Below, piece after piece: positions 6,325 through 7,028 of a stretch of 7,028 bases of DNA. Position 1 is the first letter of the stretch. Each line of letters opens with the position of its first letter. Source of the stretch: Acidobacteriota bacterium (GTDB taxonomy: Bacteria > Acidobacteriota > Terriglobia > UBA7540); NCBI GenBank assembly GCA_021789565.1, contig JAJYJL010000422.1:1-7028 (forward strand), given 5' to 3'. Both the position numbers and the translations under genes were made by a program. The notes below the pieces were generated by a model. It had not been told where the DNA came from. It ran no database searches and worked only from the letters and a program-made list of their open reading frames with translations.

Positions 6325-6326
6325 CT

Positions 6327-7028
6327 ATGCTGAAACGGCAGGTAGCAGTCCTGGCTACCTTATTCTGTTTTCTAGCTCCAGCGGGCGCCTTTGCTCAAGG
6401 CGCGCTAGGCACGATCACTGGAACTATCACTGACACCACCAGCGCAGTGATTCCGGATGCTTCCATTACCATCACACAGATTGACACTGCGGTCGCGCGC
6501 AAGATCAGCAGTTCCAGCGCCGGCTATTACCGGATTTCCGTTCCTCCAGGCACGTATCGCATAGAAACCACCAAAGAGGGTTTCAAGAGTGCGATTGTAG
6601 ATAATGTAATCGTGCCTGTTGCCCAGGTTGTTACCCATGACATTACTCTCGAGGTTGGTCAGTTGAAACAAGCGGTCACGGTCACCGCGGCGCCACCCCT
6701 TTTGACCCCGGACAGCGCCATGATCAGCACCTCGATGAGTCCAAAAGAATTTGCGACTCTGCCGATCGCGCTCGATGACGGCGGCCGCCAACTACAATCA
6801 TTTATTTTCTCCAGTCTGCCTGGAACCGTTGGCGGCTCGTACGCCGGATCGCTCAGCGGTGGCCAACTTTTCAGTGCGGATATCATGATCGACGGTGTCT
6901 CGATTGGCCGCTACGACATGAACGGTGGAGGCCTGACGGAGTTCAGTCCTTCCACGGATTCGATAGGCGAGTTCAACGTCCAAATGTCCAGCTACTCTGC
7001 CGAATATGGCAATACCGGCGGCGGCATC
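6327..7028 (+). CDS. TonB-dependent outer-membrane receptor, N-terminal part (cut by window edge)
   Basis: Outer-membrane receptor of the acidobacterial carboxypeptidase-regulatory/Cna-B-TonB type, expected to import a ligand using energy passed on by TonB-ExbB-ExbD. The 234 visible residues begin with a signal peptide, cleavage likely after AFA (residue 23). Residues about 27-110 form a carboxypeptidase-regulatory-like beta-sandwich (LGTITGTITDTT, SAGYYRISVPPGTYRI, GFKSAIVDNV), followed by a linker with VTVTA. The plug begins near residue 130 and shows MIDGVSIG (187-193), DSIGEFNVQ and SAEYGNTGGG (224-233). Such receptors normally have about 1000-1200 residues, so the beta-barrel lies beyond the right edge. 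The ATG at 6327 has a strong ribosome binding site. The GH42-like gene upstream suggests a carbohydrate or glycoconjugate ligand, but the ligand is inferred only. No SusD-like partner is visible within the window. Confidence 0.93.
   Translation, partial: MLKRQVAVLATLFCFLAPAGAFAQGALGTITGTITDTTSAVIPDASITITQIDTAVARKISSSSAGYYRISVPPGTYRIETTKEGFKSAIVDNVIVPVAQVVTHDITLEVGQLKQAVTVTAAPPLLTPDSAMISTSMSPKEFATLPIALDDGGRQLQSFIFSSLPGTVGGSYAGSLSGGQLFSADIMIDGVSIGRYDMNGGGLTEFSPSTDSIGEFNVQMSSYSAEYGNTGGGI

Larger units (their letters stand above)
5956..6326 (+). other. Regulatory gap between the GH42-like gene and the TonB receptor gene
   Basis: This 371-nt gap holds no supported gene. A 27-codon frame at 5985-6068, with AGGAG (5969-5973) eleven nt before its ATG, is the only small-ORF candidate; its product has no recognisable motif. 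No rho-independent terminator is seen directly after the GH42-like stop codon, so some read-through into the receptor gene is possible. The right two thirds hold two promoter-like arrangements, a palindrome and two leader hairpins, given separately. Confidence 0.6.

Overview
The window looks like a piece of an acidobacterial (Terriglobia-like) chromosome. The main reason is the truncated gene at the right end. It encodes a TonB-dependent receptor whose signal peptide is followed by a carboxypeptidase-regulatory/Cna-B-like domain and then a plug with the IDG and AEYG..GGG motifs, a receptor type greatly expanded in Acidobacteria. The moderately GC-rich composition and the large secreted glycoside-hydrolase-like protein beside it fit this. 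The assignment is inferred from protein style, not from a marker gene.

Layout, left to right. Bases 1-761 (minus) hold the N-terminal 253 residues of an Lhr-type superfamily 2 helicase, cut by the window edge. A -10-like box sits 6 nt before its ATG with no Shine-Dalgarno sequence, so its mRNA may be leaderless. Bases 951-998 (minus) are the 3' part of a tRNA gene (anticodon loop, 3' anticodon strand, variable loop, T arm, acceptor strand and CCA) with no matching 5' half. This is the usual scar left where an element integrated into a tRNA gene, and the orientation implies that the helicase side is old chromosome and everything to the right is, or was, inside an island. Bases 999-2058 contain no gene I can support; there are short protein-like minus-strand tracts broken by stops, and inverted repeats near the next gene.

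Bases 2059-5955 (plus) encode one 1298-residue exported protein. It has a signal peptide, an N-terminal amidotransferase-like flavodoxin fold, beta-sandwich linkers, a GH42-like TIM barrel, a second amidotransferase-like (GH42 trimerisation-type) domain and C-terminal beta-sandwiches. Bases 5956-6326 form a regulatory gap with two promoter-like arrangements, a perfect palindrome over one of them, a terminator-like hairpin with a T run, and a hairpin that can hide the ribosome binding site of the next gene. Bases 6327-7028 (plus) are the start of the TonB-dependent receptor.

Taken together, the right-hand two genes look like part of a carbohydrate-use locus: an outer-membrane receptor to import an oligosaccharide or glycoconjugate, and an exported GH42-like enzyme to cut it. 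The substrate cannot be read from the sequence. No CRISPR array, rRNA, intact tRNA, insertion sequence or recognisable defence system is present.
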